In this document: one piece after another, positions 1 to 5,307 of the stretch
How positions within the stretch are numbered: position 1 is the first letter of the stretch
Layout of the letters: every line of letters begins with the position of its first letter
NCBI GenBank assembly: GCA_037147235.1
Contig: JBAWVO010000385.1
Span: forward strand, 1-5,375
DNA: 5,375 bases
Reading direction: 5' to 3'
From: JANXQG01 sp037147235
Lineage (GTDB): Bacteria > Planctomycetota > Planctomycetia > Pirellulales > Thermoguttaceae
Made by a program: the position numbers and the translations under genes
The notes under the pieces: model-generated
Databases searched by the model: none
Told to the model about the DNA's origin: nothing
The model's input: the letters and a program-made list of their open reading frames with translations, nothing else

Positions 1-56
1 AACTAAGAACTAAGAACTAAGAACTAAGAACTAAGAACTAAGAACTAAGAACTAAA
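1..56. repeat. Heptanucleotide tandem repeat (AACTAAG)n, cut by window edge
   Basis: Seven exact copies of AACTAAG occupy 1-49, followed by a partial copy (AACTAA plus A) to 56. No copy carries a mismatch. The array begins at or before base 1, so its full length is unknown. It ends 24 bp before the rpsP start codon and 14 bp before its ribosome-binding site, so it probably lies in the leader or promoter region of the operon. The period of 7 is not a multiple of 3, and each unit has TAA on the + strand and TAG on the - strand. Any 21 bp of the array therefore stops translation in all six frames, and it cannot be coding. The perfect identity suggests recent slippage or selection; its function is unknown. 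Confidence 0.95.
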
Positions 57-80
57 CCCCGATCGTTATAGGAGACGAGT

Positions 81-476
81 GTGTCAGTTCGAATTCGTAT
101 GAAGAAGATGGGCCGCAAGCATCGCCCTTTCTATCGCATTTGTGCGATGGAACTCCGGGTGCCGCGCGACGGCCGTGTTTTGGAGGAGTTAGGCACTTAT
201 GATCCCATGGTGCCGGAGACCGATGCTCGGGCGATCCTCAAGTCCGATCGGATCAACTATTGGATAAGCGTTGGTGCTCAGCCATCGGACAAAGTGAGCG
301 TATTGATCAAGAAGTATGGTGCCACGGGGACTCACGTCGAGGCTCAACGGCTGGCTTTGGCTCGTCTGGCCCAAGGTAAGCGGCAGCCGCTGCCTCGTCC
401 GGTGGTCCAAGCGGCAGCGGTGCCTGCGAAAGCCGAAGCCCCTGTCGAAGCCCCTGCCGAGCAGGCAGCCGAGTAA
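81..476 (+). CDS. rpsP: 30S ribosomal protein S16 (bS16) with Ala/Pro-rich C-terminal tail
   Basis: bS16 is a structural protein of the small ribosomal subunit that binds 16S rRNA during 30S assembly. The family core spans about residues 1-80: N-terminal SVRIRMKKMGRKHRPFYRI, then ELGTYDP near 37-42, DRINYWISVGAQPSD near 56-70, and the final helix with VLIKKYG. The start is GTG at 81, preceded by GGAGA at 71-75 with 5-nt spacing; the next in-frame ATG (99) would remove the first conserved strand. At 131 residues it is about 50 longer than E. coli S16. The extra tail (about 85-131) is rich in Ala, Pro, Glu and Gln, looks disordered, and contains a short 12-bp tandem duplication coding EAPV/EAPA at 435-458. 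Such tails are common in larger S16 proteins. It is first in the cluster, 18 bp before trmD, with no rimM between them. Confidence 0.97.
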   Translation: MSVRIRMKKMGRKHRPFYRICAMELRVPRDGRVLEELGTYDPMVPETDARAILKSDRINYWISVGAQPSDKVSVLIKKYGATGTHVEAQRLALARLAQGKRQPLPRPVVQAAAVPAKAEAPVEAPAEQAAE

Positions 477-494
477 TACCCAGCCCACGATCCT

Positions 495-1184
495 ATGCGT
501 TTTGACGTTTTGACCCTTTTCCCCGACATGTTCCCGGGATACCTGGGTCAGAGCCTGTTAAAGCGGGCGATCGACGCGGGCTTGGTCGAGGTGCGCCTCC
601 ACGATATCCGTAATTGGACGCAAGACAAGCATAATAAAGTTGACGACCGGCCTTACGGCGGCGGGCCGGGCATGGTGATGATGGTCGAACCGGTTGTCGC
701 CTGTGTCGAAGCTGTGCGGCCCATGGACGACGACTTCGGCCACTTGGTCATGCTTACGCCGCAAGGGCAGCCGCTCGATCAGGCTGGGGTTGAACGATTG
801 GCCCAACACCAACGGATCGTGCTGCTGTGCGGAAGGTATGAAGGTTTTGACGAACGCGTGCGGTTGGTGTTGAAGCCGGAGGAGATTTCGATCGGCGACT
901 ACGTGCTCAACGGAGGCGAGGTTGCCGCAATGGTGATTATCGACGCAGTTATCCGACTCGTGCCCGGTGTCCTAGGCGATGCCGAATCGAGCCAGTGCGA
1001 CTCGTTTTCCACAGCCCCGCGGCTGCTGGAGTTTGCCCAATACACGCGGCCCCGGGAATTCCGAGGGCTACAAGTGCCGGAGATTTTGTTAAGCGGAGAT
1101 CACGGCGTGATCGCCCGATGGCGGGCAGAAGACAGCCGTCAGCGCACGCAAGAGCGGCGTGCCGATTTGCTGGAAGAAACGTAA
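495..1184 (+). CDS. trmD: tRNA (guanine-N1-)-methyltransferase TrmD
   Basis: TrmD transfers a methyl group from S-adenosylmethionine to N1 of G37 in tRNAs with G at position 36, preventing +1 frameshifting. It is a cytoplasmic SPOUT-family dimer. Signature segments are all present: VDDRPYGGGPGM at 49-60, LLCGRYEGFDERV at 110-122, and the trefoil-knot AdoMet-binding stretch EISIGDYVLNGGE at 130-142. Arg154 and Asp169 fall at the same numbers as the catalytic residues of E. coli TrmD; Asp169 sits in QCDSF where E. coli has EDSF. The C-terminal domain includes YTRP and VPEILLSGDH. The protein is 229 residues and stops just after RRADLLEET, roughly 25-30 residues before the E. coli protein ends. 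The ATG at 495 has no recognisable Shine-Dalgarno sequence in the 18-nt gap after rpsP, so translation is probably coupled to rpsP. Its stop codon lies inside a direct repeat flanking a palindromic element. Confidence 0.97.
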   Translation: MRFDVLTLFPDMFPGYLGQSLLKRAIDAGLVEVRLHDIRNWTQDKHNKVDDRPYGGGPGMVMMVEPVVACVEAVRPMDDDFGHLVMLTPQGQPLDQAGVERLAQHQRIVLLCGRYEGFDERVRLVLKPEEISIGDYVLNGGEVAAMVIIDAVIRLVPGVLGDAESSQCDSFSTAPRLLEFAQYTRPREFRGLQVPEILLSGDHGVIARWRAEDSRQRTQERRADLLEET

Positions 1185-1185
1185 A

Positions 1186-1288
1186 GTAGCAGGCACACTC
1201 CGTGTGCCGTCCGCTCTGTGGCCCAAGCCGCAGGTCTTCGTCAGAAGCTTCGGCTTCTGGCAGACGGCACGGGGACTGTGCCTGCTAC
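1186..1288. mobile_element. Palindromic intergenic element 1 (REPIN/MITE-like), flanked by 8-bp direct repeats
   Basis: The arms at 1186-1211 and 1263-1288 are inverted repeats matching at 23 of 26 positions; the outer 12 bp (GTAGCAGGCACA / TGTGCCTGCTAC) are perfect. Each arm also folds on itself (GGCACA-CTCCG-TGTGCC at 1192-1208; GGCAC-GTGCC in the right arm), giving a double-hairpin layout. The centre carries CAGAAGC-TTCG-GCTTCTG at 1242-1259, a stem capped by a C(UUCG)G tetraloop if transcribed. ACGTAAAG occurs at 1179-1186 and again at 1287-1294, overlapping the outermost arm bases, which fits a target-site duplication of 5-8 bp depending on the true boundary. The element has no coding capacity. 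It begins 1 nt after the trmD stop codon and ends 34 nt before rplS, so any operon transcript would carry it. Similar repeats are, from memory, common in Pirellulales genomes; copy number cannot be judged here. Confidence 0.8.
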
Positions 1289-1322
1289 GTAAAGACACAA
1301 TTAGATTGAGAAAGGGAACCCG

Positions 1323-1697
1323 ATGAGCCAAGAATTACTGAACCTAGTCGAGAAATCGAGCCTCAAGGCAGAGATTCCGCAATTTGAGATTGGTGACACG
1401 GTCGACGTGCATTGCCGCATCCTCGAAGGCGCGAAGGAACGTACCCAGATTTATACCGGAGTCGTGATCGCCCGAGCCAGCAGCGGCAGCCGCGCGACAT
1501 TCACCGTCCGCCGCATCGTGCAGGGAGAAGGGGTGGAGCGGAAATTCCCCCTCCATTCCCCCAAGATCGGCAAGGTCGTCGTGCAGCGCAGCGGCGTTAC
1601 ACGGCGTGCCAAGCTTTATTATCTCCGCGACCGTATCGGCAAGGCCGTCCGTTTGCGCGAACGTCGAACCGATAGAACGGCGAAGGCAAAAAAGTAA
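1323..1697 (+). CDS. rplS: 50S ribosomal protein L19 (bL19)
   Basis: bL19 sits at the 30S-50S interface of the large subunit and contributes to an intersubunit bridge. The 124-residue product shows the family hallmarks in order: GDTVDVHCRILEGAKER (24-40), the YTGVVIARASSG strand-loop (44-55), FTVRRIVQGEGVER (60-73), the HSP motif at 78-80, and RRAKLYYLRDRIGKAVR (94-110). E. coli L19 has 115 residues; the extra length is a basic C-terminal tail (RTDRTAKAKK). The ATG at 1323 is preceded by AAAGGGA at 1311-1317. It is separated from trmD by 138 bp, nearly all of it element 1, so it was probably once about 30 nt from trmD. Its own promoter is not obvious, and co-transcription with rpsP-trmD is likely. 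Confidence 0.97.
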   Translation: MSQELLNLVEKSSLKAEIPQFEIGDTVDVHCRILEGAKERTQIYTGVVIARASSGSRATFTVRRIVQGEGVERKFPLHSPKIGKVVVQRSGVTRRAKLYYLRDRIGKAVRLRERRTDRTAKAKK

Positions 1698-1721
1698 GCT
1701 TCTTTTTTCCATTCCCTGCGT

Positions 1722-1803
1722 ACTCCGCGGTTTATTTGACTTGTGGTGCAGGTGTCTCGGCTGCGTTTGCAGCCGAGACGGCCGCACCACAAAAACGCGG
1801 AGT
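1722..1803. repeat. Nested palindromic intergenic element 2
   Basis: An outer inverted repeat ACTCCGCG (1722-1729) / CGCGGAGT (1796-1803) is perfect over 8 bp and extends to 11 of 12. Inside it lies a stronger palindrome with arms 1743-1764 and 1769-1790 around a 4-nt loop (GTTT). Those arms match at 19 of 22 positions; the loop-proximal 11 bp (GTCTCGGCTGC / GCAGCCGAGAC) are perfect, and TT/AA extend the outer ends. The right inner arm also holds a small GCCG-AGA-CGGC hairpin, whose partner in the left arm is degenerate. The 138-bp spacer between rplS and the ATG of yraN holds nothing else recognisable. There is no T-run directly after the stem on the + strand, so a classical intrinsic terminator is not supported, although the stem could still act as an RNA processing or stability element. 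Confidence 0.75.
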
Positions 1804-1835
1804 TCCTGTTGGACAGGTACTAGGTGGCTCAAACC

Positions 1836-2264
1836 ATGGGCTTCTCCGCTCTCTTCTCGCGCTGGCTGCTGCGGATCTTTCCCAAAAAGACCCTCGGCCA
1901 GCGTGGCGAGAATGAGGCCGCCCGATATCTCAAGCGGTTGGGCTATAAGATTCTTGCCCGCGGACGACGGCTTGCTTCGGGTGAACTTGATCTCGTGGCC
2001 CTCGATGGCCGGACTCTTGTCTTTGTCGAGGTCAAAACCCGCACATCCCAGGAGGTCGGCCATCCGGCCGATGCCGTGGATGCAATCAAACAGCGGAGGC
2101 TGACTCGCCTGGCGGTGACCTTCATGAAACGGCACGGTTTGCTCGAATATTCCGCTCGGTTCGATGTCGTGGCAATCACCTGGCCCGAAGGCCGCGGTCG
2201 CCGCACGATCGAGCATTTCAAAAATGCGTTCGACGCAGTTGGGGAAGGAGAGTTTTATTCTTAA
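1836..2264 (+). CDS. yraN: UPF0102 / YraN family protein (endonuclease-like fold)
   Basis: Members of this family adopt a Holliday-junction-resolvase-like PD-(D/E)XK nuclease fold, but their cellular role is not settled. Using the ATG at 1836 (142 residues), the family pattern is visible: LGQRGENEAARYLKRLGYKIL (20-40) with Glu25, SGELDLVALDG (48-58) with Glu50 and Asp52, LVFVEVKTR (61-69) with the Glu65-Val-Lys67 element, then DAVDAIKQRRLTRLA (79-93) and RFDVVAI (108-114). The acidic and lysine residues expected of an active nuclease site are all present. A GTG at 1824 would add four residues (MAQT). The ATG is preferred because AGGTGG at 1822-1827 is a reasonable ribosome-binding site 8 nt upstream. 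It lies downstream of rplS, a frequent neighbourhood for yraN. No membrane segment or signal peptide is evident. Confidence 0.9.
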   Translation: MGFSALFSRWLLRIFPKKTLGQRGENEAARYLKRLGYKILARGRRLASGELDLVALDGRTLVFVEVKTRTSQEVGHPADAVDAIKQRRLTRLAVTFMKRHGLLEYSARFDVVAITWPEGRGRRTIEHFKNAFDAVGEGEFYS

Positions 2265-2282
2265 TTTCCAGCCACCCTACGC

Positions 2283-2396
2283 GTGTGGCAAGATTCTCTG
2301 GCAAACGGACGCCACCGTGGCACGGGCATCTTGCCCGTGTCGAATTCCACGGGCTGGAAGCCCGTGCCACGCGCTTGCCAGAAAATCTTGCCACAC
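2283..2396. repeat. Nested palindromic intergenic element 3 (double REP-like hairpin inside a second inverted repeat)
   Basis: The outer arms 2283-2304 and 2375-2396 form a 22-bp inverted repeat with one mismatch (starts GTGTGGCAAG, ends CTTGCCACAC). Inside it, 2317-2339 and 2348-2370 form a second 23-bp inverted repeat with three mismatches around TCGAATTC. Each inner arm is also a perfect 7-bp hairpin, CACGGGC-ATCTT-GCCCGTG on the left and CACGGGC-TGGAA-GCCCGTG on the right, so the core is two hairpins in opposite orientation, the REPIN plan. The two layers differ in sequence. The left side carries about 8 extra bases between outer and inner arms. CCCTAC occurs at 2275-2280 and 2401-2406, just outside the outer arms, and could be a 6-bp target duplication. 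The element lies between yraN and argC and has no coding capacity. Confidence 0.8.
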
Positions 2397-2426
2397 ACCG
2401 CCCTACCAGAATCGTACAACGTCATT

Positions 2427-2432
2427 TATACT
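2427..2432 (+). promoter_or_regulatory. Possible -10 element of an argC promoter (TATACT)
   Basis: TATACT matches the bacterial -10 consensus at five of six positions and lies about 85 bp upstream of argC, after element 3, where a promoter for a separate arg operon would be expected. No convincing -35 hexamer is present 16-18 bp upstream (the best is CTACCA at 2403-2408, three of six). The call rests on one hexamer and position only. Confidence 0.22.
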
Positions 2433-2516
2433 TAGGTGCTTCCCTAATCTGCCATTTTGGCCGTGCGGGGGGAACGAGTCGCAATTTCAAATTCAAGCTG
2501 CTGGCGGCATTCCATC

Positions 2517-3524
2517 ATGACACGCATTGCCATCTTAGGAGCCACGGGCTATACGGCCCTCGAACTGATCAAAATCTTGCTCCGCCATCCGGGGGCCGAG
2601 ATCGTCGCTGTCACCAGCCGGCAGGAAGGTCAGCCGCCGATTGCCATGGTCCACCCTTCGCTCACCGATCGTCTGGATCTGCGTTTGGAAGACCTCACTC
2701 CCGCGGAAATCGCCGCTCGGGCGGAATGTGTCTTCAGTTGCCTGCCCCATGGTGCCAGCAGTGCCGTAATTCCGCATTTGCTTGCCGCAGGCACGCGAGT
2801 GGTTGATTTCAGTGCCGATTACCGTCTCAACGATCCGGAAGTCTTCGCGCAATGGTACGGCCAGAAACACACCGACCCCGACCGATTGGGTAAGGTTGTG
2901 TACGGTCTGCCGGAACTGTTTCGGTCCCAAATTCCCACAGCCCAACTTGTGGCCAACCCGGGCTGCTATCCCACCACGGCGATTCTCGCGTTGTCGCCGT
3001 TATTGAAGGCCGGGTTGATCGAGACCGGCGACATCATCGTGGATGCCAAGAGTGGCGTCAGCGGTGCGGGCCGGACGCTCAAGCTTACCACGCATTACCC
3101 TGAGTGCAATGAAAGCATCGCGGCCTATAATATCGGCCGCCACCGCCACACGCCGGAGATCGACCAGATCCTCTCCACGGCCGCCGGCAAACCCGTCGAA
3201 GTGATTTTCACGCCGCAGTTGGTGCCGATGGACCGCGGCATCTTGACCACGGCCTATGCCCGGCCAACGGGACCGGTCAGCGAAGAACAACTCATGCAGA
3301 CGCTCGCTGCGTTTTATGCCGACGAGCCTTTTGTGCGCGTGGTCGAGCATTTGCCCGGCACCAAGGACTGCGCCTTGACGAACTATTGCGATATCACGGC
3401 GCGGCTGGTTCGCGGTCGCGTGTTGACGATCAGTTGCATCGATAATTTGATCAAGGGCGCGTCGGGGGCGGCCGTCCAGAACTTTAACCTCATGTTCGGC
3501 TATCCGGAAACGACCGCATTGTAA
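2517..3524 (+). CDS. argC: N-acetyl-gamma-glutamyl-phosphate reductase
   Basis: ArgC catalyses the NADPH-dependent reduction of N-acetylglutamyl 5-phosphate to N-acetylglutamate 5-semialdehyde, the third step of arginine synthesis, in the cytoplasm. The N-terminal Rossmann loop is GATGYT at 8-13. The catalytic cysteine is Cys150 in PGCYPT (148-153). SGVSGAGR (179-186), the histidine motif HRHTPEI (209-215), FTPQLVPMDRGI (231-242) and DNLIKGA (309-315) all match the family. At 335 residues it is full length. The third glycine of the usual GxxGYxG loop is Ala14. The reading frame stays open upstream to a TTG at 2457, but homology begins at the ATG at 2517, with weak GGCGG at 2503-2507 as ribosome-binding site. 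It sits 18 bp before argJ, so the two are almost certainly one transcript. Confidence 0.97.
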   Translation: MTRIAILGATGYTALELIKILLRHPGAEIVAVTSRQEGQPPIAMVHPSLTDRLDLRLEDLTPAEIAARAECVFSCLPHGASSAVIPHLLAAGTRVVDFSADYRLNDPEVFAQWYGQKHTDPDRLGKVVYGLPELFRSQIPTAQLVANPGCYPTTAILALSPLLKAGLIETGDIIVDAKSGVSGAGRTLKLTTHYPECNESIAAYNIGRHRHTPEIDQILSTAAGKPVEVIFTPQLVPMDRGILTTAYARPTGPVSEEQLMQTLAAFYADEPFVRVVEHLPGTKDCALTNYCDITARLVRGRVLTISCIDNLIKGASGAAVQNFNLMFGYPETTAL

Positions 3525-3542
3525 CCACTTTGGAGATTTATT

Positions 3543-4736
3543 ATGTCAAACCAAGTACCACAAGGTTTTTCGCTGGCGGGCGTCCACTGTCGGATCAAAC
3601 GCGATCCACAAAAGCTCGATCTCACGCTCGTGGTCTGCGACCGGCCGGCAACGGGCGTGGGAGTCTATACACAGAATCTCGTCTGCGCCGCCCCCGTGGC
3701 CCTCGATCGGAGCCGTACGCCCAGCGACCGGATTCGAGCCGTCGTGATTTGCTCGGGAGTGGCCAATGCCTGTACCGGTGAGCGTGGCCTGGAAGATGCC
3801 CGGCAGATGGCCCGCCTTGCCGCGGCCCAATGCGGCGCGGCCGACGATCAGGCCCTGGTGCTTTCCACCGGTGTGATCGGCTCCTTTCTGCCGATGGATC
3901 GCATTGCAGAGGGCATTGCCGCGGCGGCCAAACAATTAGGCTCATCGCAGGCCCATCTGGAAGCGGCCGCGCGGGGAATGCTCACGACCGACACGGTGAT
4001 CAAGACGGCCAGCCGATTGCTGACCATCGGCGGTCGCAAAATTCAAATCACCGGCATTGCCAAGGGTGCCGCCATGATGGGCCCCAACATGGCAACCATG
4101 CTAGCCTTGATCATGACCGATGCCCCACTCGATCCGGCCACGGCCCAGACCGCATTACAGGCATCAGCCGACTTGAGTTTTAACTGCATGAGCGTTGACG
4201 GTCACATGAGCACGAACGACACCGTGCTGCTGGTGGCCAATGGTGCCGCGGGCGGTGCTCCGCTAGCCGGGGCCGATCTGGCAAGCTTCCGTGCAGCACT
4301 CGATGAAGTTGCGATTGAACTAGCCAAGGCGATTGCCAGCGATGGAGAAGGATCGACGCACCTAGTGACCATTGAGATTTCCGGCTGTGCCGACCGTACC
4401 GCGGCCCTGGCTATCGCCAAAACCGTGGCCAACAGCCCGTTGGTCAAGACGGCCATTCACGGGGCCGATCCCAACTGGGGCCGTATTGTTTCAGCGGCGG
4501 GGTACGCCAACGTGCCGTTCAATCCTCGGGGAGTCACCTTGCATCTCAACGGCTGTCTGCTCTATCGCGACGGAGCACCGGTGCAATTTGATGCCGCAGC
4601 CGTCTCCAAGTCAATTCGCGACAACCGCGACACGCTGGTGCAACTGGCTTTCAGCGAAGGCACCGCCGACGTGCGATTCTGGACCGCCGACCTGACGGCT
4701 GAATATGTACGGCTGAACGCCGATTATCGCACCTGA
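3543..4736 (+). CDS. argJ: Glutamate N-acetyltransferase / ornithine acetyltransferase ArgJ
   Basis: ArgJ transfers acetyl from N-acetylornithine to glutamate, giving ornithine and regenerating N-acetylglutamate; bifunctional forms also use acetyl-CoA and so act as N-acetylglutamate synthase. It is an Ntn-type protein that cleaves itself into alpha and beta chains. The cleavage signature is clear: AKGAAMMGPNMATML at 173-187, with Thr185 expected as the nucleophile and new N-terminus of the beta chain. STGVIG (108-113) carries the Thr109-Gly110 pair expected for the oxyanion hole. SDGEGST (266-272), DPNWGR (309-314) and the terminal LNADYRT also match. At 397 residues the protein is complete at both ends. 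The ATG at 3543 has GGAGA at 3532-3536, 6 nt away. Sequence alone does not tell mono- from bifunctional. argB, argD and argF are not in the window. Confidence 0.97.
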   Translation: MSNQVPQGFSLAGVHCRIKRDPQKLDLTLVVCDRPATGVGVYTQNLVCAAPVALDRSRTPSDRIRAVVICSGVANACTGERGLEDARQMARLAAAQCGAADDQALVLSTGVIGSFLPMDRIAEGIAAAAKQLGSSQAHLEAAARGMLTTDTVIKTASRLLTIGGRKIQITGIAKGAAMMGPNMATMLALIMTDAPLDPATAQTALQASADLSFNCMSVDGHMSTNDTVLLVANGAAGGAPLAGADLASFRAALDEVAIELAKAIASDGEGSTHLVTIEISGCADRTAALAIAKTVANSPLVKTAIHGADPNWGRIVSAAGYANVPFNPRGVTLHLNGCLLYRDGAPVQFDAAAVSKSIRDNRDTLVQLAFSEGTADVRFWTADLTAEYVRLNADYRT

Positions 4737-4750
4737 TCTACATCCTGTTC

Positions 4751-4774
4751 GGAAACTACTCCTGGAGTGGTTCC
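4751..4774. terminator. Hairpin between converging genes, possible weak bidirectional terminator
   Basis: GGAA-A-CTACT at 4751-4760 pairs with AGTGGTTCC at 4766-4774 around a 5-nt loop, with one bulged A and one G-T pair. It starts 15 bp after the argJ stop and overlaps the last codons of the - strand gene. Neither strand has a T-run next to the stem, so only position supports terminator function. Confidence 0.25.
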
Positions 4775-5253
4775 TGTAGGTCCGCTTCGGTGATCATGTT
4801 AAATCCTTTGATCGCAAGCGTTTCCTGCCCCATCTCGATATTATCGACCATCAGGGCCACCGCGGCTCGCCCGCGAGGACGGACCAAAAGCGGGTAGGCT
4901 TGGATGATGTTGACCTCCGCCTGCAAAAGCGCGGTGCAAATCCTCAGTAGGGCATCGCTCCCCTCCGGCAAATCAACGCCGATCAAATCGCTCTCGATGA
5001 TCGCCAAACCTGCTCGTTCAAGAATTTCCCGTCCTTCTTCGGGATGACTCAACAAGAAACGCGCAAAAGCGCACTCGCCTGCATCGGAAATCGAGACGGC
5101 CACAATGCGGACCTTGGTGCCCTCGAAGCGACGAATGACCTCCAGGAGTTGACCGATGCGATTTTCGAGAAAAACAGTGAACTGACGAATGGCCGGGTAG
5201 TCCCTGCCTCGCCCCGTGGCAAACTGTACGCCTGCACCATCACCGGAACTCAT
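4756..5253 (-). CDS. Tandem ACT-domain protein, probable amino-acid-binding regulator
   Basis: The 165-residue product seems to consist of two ACT modules after a short polar N-terminus (1-21). Module 1 runs from about 24 to 90: the strand QFTVFLEN, then the RIGQLLEVIRRF helix typical of ACT ligand sites, VRIVAVSISD, and FARFLLSHPEEGREILERAG. Module 2 covers about 91-158: LIGVDLPEGSDALLRICTALLQAEVNIIQAYPLLV, RAAVALMVDN and ETLAIKGFNMITEADL. No catalytic domain is attached. ACT domains usually bind amino acids allosterically. Automated pipelines often call similar proteins acetolactate synthase small subunit, but the small-subunit C-terminal domain is not evident, so the neutral name is safer. 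AGGAG (complement of 5261-5265) lies 7 nt upstream of the ATG, a strong ribosome-binding site. The gene converges on argJ with a 19-bp gap. A role in sensing an arginine-pathway metabolite is inference from position only. Confidence 0.85.
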   Translation of the reverse strand: MSSGDGAGVQFATGRGRDYPAIRQFTVFLENRIGQLLEVIRRFEGTKVRIVAVSISDAGECAFARFLLSHPEEGREILERAGLAIIESDLIGVDLPEGSDALLRICTALLQAEVNIIQAYPLLVRPRGRAAVALMVDNIEMGQETLAIKGFNMITEADLQEPLQE

Positions 5254-5307
5254 GGATGTACTCCTGTTAGGGGATCTTCCGGTTCTAAGTGCGGAACGCG
5301 AATAATT

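Noticed and set aside
1..56. CRISPR array or iteron-type replication origin
   Set aside because: The repeat unit is 7 bp with no spacers, and no replication-initiator gene or DnaA-box cluster is visible.
1698..1835. Intrinsic terminator after rplS
   Set aside because: The T-run at 1702-1707 precedes the stem instead of following it, and no T-run follows the strong hairpin on the + strand.
1344..2216. An 873-bp open frame on the - strand covering rplS, the spacer and yraN
   Set aside because: It is antisense to two well-supported genes, its translation shows no recognisable domain, it crosses a palindromic element, and it is explained by the GC-rich codon use of the + strand genes.
2457..2516. 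A 20-residue N-terminal extension of ArgC from a TTG codon
   Set aside because: ArgC homology starts at MTRIAILGATGYT; the extension is not family-like and the ATG at 2517 is the better start.
2285..2806. A + strand open frame through element 3 and into argC
   Set aside because: It reads out of frame through argC and through a hairpin repeat; the argC frame carries all family motifs.
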